A stretch of 64,000 bases of DNA from OCS116 sp051531935. Lineage in GTDB: Bacteria > Pseudomonadota > Alphaproteobacteria > Rhizobiales > OSC116. Below are positions 61,079-64,000 of this stretch, one piece after another. A model generated the notes under the pieces. The model ran no database searches. It worked only from the letters and a program-made list of their open reading frames with translations, and had not been told where the DNA came from. Position 1 is the first letter of the stretch. The number at the start of each line of letters is the position of its first letter. The position numbers were made by a program, and so were the translations under genes. Location of the stretch: assembly GCA_051531935.1 (NCBI GenBank), contig JAOPTR010000005.1:1-64000 (forward strand), read 5' to 3'.

Positions 61079-62719
61079 ATGAACAATCCAACGCAGACCA
61101 TCAATAAGCTTATACTTAAATATATCGCACCAAATGCCAGCCATTTTTGGTCGACAAAGCAACCATTGGTTTGGATATTCTCCCTTATTATTGGTGCAGC
61201 CGTTGCCTATATTGCTATTTTATTCAGGGAATATATTGGTTATATTCAGTTTGCGTGGATTGGCGAAAAATCAGAAATATTCTTTGATAAATTAACCGAA
61301 GTTCCTCTATATTTGCGCATTTTAGTGCCTACATTGGGCGGGTTATGCGTGGGGCTTATCGTCTTTTATTTCGCGCCCGAAAAACACCCCGAAGGTGTGG
61401 CTGATGTGATTGGCGCACGCGCCAAAGGTACAGCTTTTATTTCTCTAAGACGTGGTTTTGCAAACATTATTGCGGCGGGCTTAACTTTAGGCATTGGAGG
61501 CAGCGCAGGTCGTGAAGGCCCAATTGTGCATTTTGGCGCTTCCCTTGCTTCTGCAATTGCCAAGCTTATCAACATTCCGCCATCGTCGCGCCGCTCATTG
61601 TTTGGTGCAGGCGTTGCTGCCGCTGTGACCGCTAGTTTTAATGCCCCCATTGCAGGGGTCTTATTTGCTTTAGAGGTTATATTAGGCCATTTTGCGGTTG
61701 CCGCATTTGTGCCCATAGTCATTGCATCCGTTGTCGCCACATTAATCGTGCGGTTTCATTTGGGTGATTTCCCTGGTTTTATCATCCCTGAATATACAAT
61801 TTCATCCTATTGGGAGTTTCCTGCTTTTGCTTTATTGGGCGTGGTATCGGCCATCACCGCCATCGGCTTTCAGACCAGTGTGAGATTTACTGATAAAATT
61901 TCGAAAATGATTAAAATTCATGACATTATTCGCCCCGCAATTGGTGGGTTTATCATCGCCATTATTTCATTATATGTACCCGAAATTTTGGGCATTGGTT
62001 ATGAAGCTACAAACAAAGCCTTACAGGGCAATTACACTTTGTTGGCCTTGTTTGTTTTACTTTTTGCCAAAACCTTTGCAGTGGCGATTACGCTGGCCTC
62101 TAGGTTAGTTGGTGGTGTATTTTCGCCCGCGCTTTATATTGGCGCCATGTCTGGTGGCATATTTGGATATTTAGCCACCATGGCTTTTCCAGAATTGGCA
62201 TCACATACTGGTGTATACGCTATTATTGGCATGGGCGCAGTGGCTGCTGCCATTTTGGGTGCGCCAATTTCTACCGTTTTGATTGTATTTGAACTCACCG
62301 CCGATTACCACATTACCCTTGCTTTGCTATTTTCGGTATCCATTGCCACAGGCATATCGCAAGCCGTGCAAGGGCAGAGCATTTTCCATTGGCAGCTAGC
62401 CAATAAAGGCATATTCCTTGACCGTGGTTCGCACCGCCAAATTGCGCGTAATGTGACAATTTGGGATGTGATTGATAAATGCGATCCCCTACCCTTCGAC
62501 CCCGAAGAATATGAGGACGCGCCTACATTAACAGTGAATAATACGTTAGAAGATGCCATTAAAAAATTTGGTGCTTTTACTGACTGTGAAGAAATTGCAG
62601 TTATTGAAACCGACGAGGCCACGGCCGAAAAAACCGTCATTGGCTATGTATCTCATATACGTGCGCTGCAAATATACAATTATGCGCTCATTGCCACCAA
62701 CATGGAAGAGCATAATTAG
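61079..62719 (+). CDS. ClC-family chloride channel-like protein
   Basis: 546 residues with the ClC membrane core (about 18-420) and a C-terminal cytoplasmic tail of about 95 residues with a partial CBS-like domain. The filter and gating motifs are GIGGSAGREGPIVHFG (gating Glu146) and the second-half RLVGGVFSPALYIGAMSG. Where ClC antiporters carry a second, proton-handling Glu in FIIEEM, this protein reads FALEVILG, i.e. Val at that position, as in ClC channels. The start codon has no clear SD. It would move chloride across the inner membrane. Confidence 0.9.
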   Translation: MNNPTQTINKLILKYIAPNASHFWSTKQPLVWIFSLIIGAAVAYIAILFREYIGYIQFAWIGEKSEIFFDKLTEVPLYLRILVPTLGGLCVGLIVFYFAPEKHPEGVADVIGARAKGTAFISLRRGFANIIAAGLTLGIGGSAGREGPIVHFGASLASAIAKLINIPPSSRRSLFGAGVAAAVTASFNAPIAGVLFALEVILGHFAVAAFVPIVIASVVATLIVRFHLGDFPGFIIPEYTISSYWEFPAFALLGVVSAITAIGFQTSVRFTDKISKMIKIHDIIRPAIGGFIIAIISLYVPEILGIGYEATNKALQGNYTLLALFVLLFAKTFAVAITLASRLVGGVFSPALYIGAMSGGIFGYLATMAFPELASHTGVYAIIGMGAVAAAILGAPISTVLIVFELTADYHITLALLFSVSIATGISQAVQGQSIFHWQLANKGIFLDRGSHRQIARNVTIWDVIDKCDPLPFDPEEYEDAPTLTVNNTLEDAIKKFGAFTDCEEIAVIETDEATAEKTVIGYVSHIRALQIYNYALIATNMEEHN

Positions 62720-62777
62720 GTTTTCATCTTGGTTAAAAATCGCTATATAAAAGGCTAGATTTTGTGGCGAGAAAATA

Positions 62778-64000
62778 ATGAGTGATTCTGACAATATAGA
62801 CCCTTTTGATTTAGACGATTTTGACCCGTTCCCGCGGTTTGAAGGTGGCAAAACTGTGCCGAAAGATGATCTTTTTGCGGCCGAAAATGAGCCGCCCATG
62901 TTTGAGCCAGAAATTCAAACGGCTCAACCTCAAAAACCAAAAGTTGGCCTTGCGCAATTGGCGCAACAAGCCGCAAACCATGAAAACCGCCCTAGCCCAT
63001 CAAACTCGATAGATGGTGATTATATGGCGGGGCTAAATGAAGCCCAACGCGAAGCTGTGGAAGCAACCGATGGCCCTTTGTTGGTTTTGGCGGGTGCAGG
63101 CACAGGCAAAACCCGCGTTTTAACCACCCGCATCACGCATATATTGGCACAACGCAAAGCATGGCCTAGCCAAATGTTAGTGGTGACATTTACCAATAAA
63201 GCCGCGCGCGAAATGCGCCAACGTATTGGTTTACAAATTGGTGATGCTGTTGAAGGCATGCAATGGCTTGGTACTTTTCATGCGGTTACCGCAAAAATAA
63301 TGCGCCGCCATGCCGAACTGTTAGGCTTGCGCTCTGATTTTACAATTCTAGACCCTGATGACCAAATTAGATTGCTTAAAACCATCATCAGAGCGGAAAA
63401 TGTTGACGAAAAAAAATGGCCTGCCCGCGCGCTTGCCAATGCCATAGACAATTGGAAAAACCGCGGCTTACAGCCTAGCCAAGTGCCTGCAAATGAAGCC
63501 CATGATTATGCAGATGGCAAAGGCATCACTCTTTATCAAACCTACCAAAATCGTCTAAAAATTGCCAATGCTGCTGATTTTGGCGACATGTTGATTGAGT
63601 GTTTACGCCTGTTTCAAGAAAATCCAGACATTTTAAAAATCTACCAAGAACGTTTTAAATATATCCTGATTGACGAATATCAGGATACCAATGTTGTGCA
63701 GTATTTATGGCTGCGCCTGCTTGCGGGCAATGGCAAAGATCGCCCTCAAAATGTATGTTGTGTGGGCGATGATGACCAATCCATTTATGGGTGGCGCGGC
63801 GCTGAAGTCGAAAACATTTTACGTTTTGAAAAAGACTTTAAAGGCGCGAAAATTGTTAGGCTAGAGCAAAACTACCGCTCAACAGGGCATATTTTGGCCG
63901 CAGCATCGGGTGTGATTGCCCATAATAGTGACCGATTGGGCAAAACCCTTTATTCGAATAATGAAGATGGCAATAAGCTAGTTGTGAAATCGGTTTGGGA
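62778..64000 (+). CDS. UvrD/PcrA-type ATP-dependent DNA helicase (5' part)
   Basis: 407 codons are present before the window ends; the stop lies beyond. After an acidic, Pro-rich N-terminal extension (about residues 1-85) the superfamily 1A helicase begins: GLNEAQREAVEATDGPLLVL, Walker A GAGTGKTRVLT, VVTFTNKAAREMRQRI, Walker B ILIDEYQDTN, then CVGDDDQSIYGWRGAE and LEQNYRST. It unwinds DNA in nucleotide excision and mismatch repair. It starts 58 bp after the ClC gene. Whether it is uvrD or pcrA cannot be settled without the C-terminus. Confidence 0.95.
   Translation, partial: MSDSDNIDPFDLDDFDPFPRFEGGKTVPKDDLFAAENEPPMFEPEIQTAQPQKPKVGLAQLAQQAANHENRPSPSNSIDGDYMAGLNEAQREAVEATDGPLLVLAGAGTGKTRVLTTRITHILAQRKAWPSQMLVVTFTNKAAREMRQRIGLQIGDAVEGMQWLGTFHAVTAKIMRRHAELLGLRSDFTILDPDDQIRLLKTIIRAENVDEKKWPARALANAIDNWKNRGLQPSQVPANEAHDYADGKGITLYQTYQNRLKIANAADFGDMLIECLRLFQENPDILKIYQERFKYILIDEYQDTNVVQYLWLRLLAGNGKDRPQNVCCVGDDDQSIYGWRGAEVENILRFEKDFKGAKIVRLEQNYRSTGHILAAASGVIAHNSDRLGKTLYSNNEDGNKLVVKSVW

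Noticed and set aside
1..64000. CRISPR array, transposase, prophage or toxin-antitoxin module
   Set aside because: No regularly spaced repeats, no IS or phage proteins, and the RHH and XRE proteins have no toxin-like partner next to them.

Overview
The window looks like a low-GC alphaproteobacterium, most likely in or near the Rhizobiales/Hyphomicrobiales; this is inference. The evidence is a circularly permuted two-piece tmRNA with an AANDN-type tag, an alpha-type SspB adaptor, a DUF2336 protein, and the neighbourhood thyA-folA / hflK-hflC-degP / miaA-serB / ilvB-ilvN-ilvC. Nearly all genes are intact housekeeping or accessory metabolic genes. There is no CRISPR array, transposase, integrase or prophage.

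Layout. 1-17.3 kb: a dispersed repeat, aroA, a TbpB-like secreted protein, a TPR protein, pyruvate carboxylase, a NagZ / polysaccharide lyase / HAD cluster, MAPEG, a GNAT-MarR-fabF cluster with an operator inside its promoter, an EF-hand protein preceded by an array of GATACA palindromes, and leuA. leuA follows a 51-codon leader ORF that ends with six consecutive leucine codons. 17.5-24.1 kb: tRNA-Lys, then an accessory stretch of unrecognised, decayed and duplicated genes, including three tandem divergent NTF2/SnoaL-like paralogues and two probable pseudogenes. 24.2-34 kb: an SDR/AraC/PhyH/DUF1330 catabolic group, DUF2336, aquaporin, a soluble CZB chemoreceptor, a GMC oxidoreductase whose ribosome-binding site lies in a perfect 11-bp hairpin, and membrane proteins. 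34-47.6 kb: ilvC/ilvN/ilvB, miaA and serB, LysR, degP, hflC/hflK, an Mrp ATPase, folA and thyA. 47.7-48.5 kb: tmRNA, a second copy of the window-start repeat, a local 84-bp direct repeat and a 17-N assembly gap. 48.5-64 kb: a VOC protein, alaX-benE divergent from an XRE-cupin regulator, sspB, fumC, an RHH protein, an AsmA-family giant, a GlcD-like FAD oxidase, a ClC channel-like protein and the first 407 codons of a UvrD/PcrA helicase.

Functional links. leuA and the ilv genes make branched-chain amino acids, and ilvB and pyc both draw on pyruvate. hflK/hflC and degP are envelope protein quality control. tmRNA tags stalled peptides for ClpXP, and SspB (5 kb away) is the adaptor that delivers such tagged proteins. 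The regulatory signals I consider most informative are the leuA leader, the MarR operator inside its own promoter, the paired inverted operators between alaX and the XRE gene, and the start-codon hairpin of the GMC gene. I did not find a convincing multi-gene new defence or mobile system.
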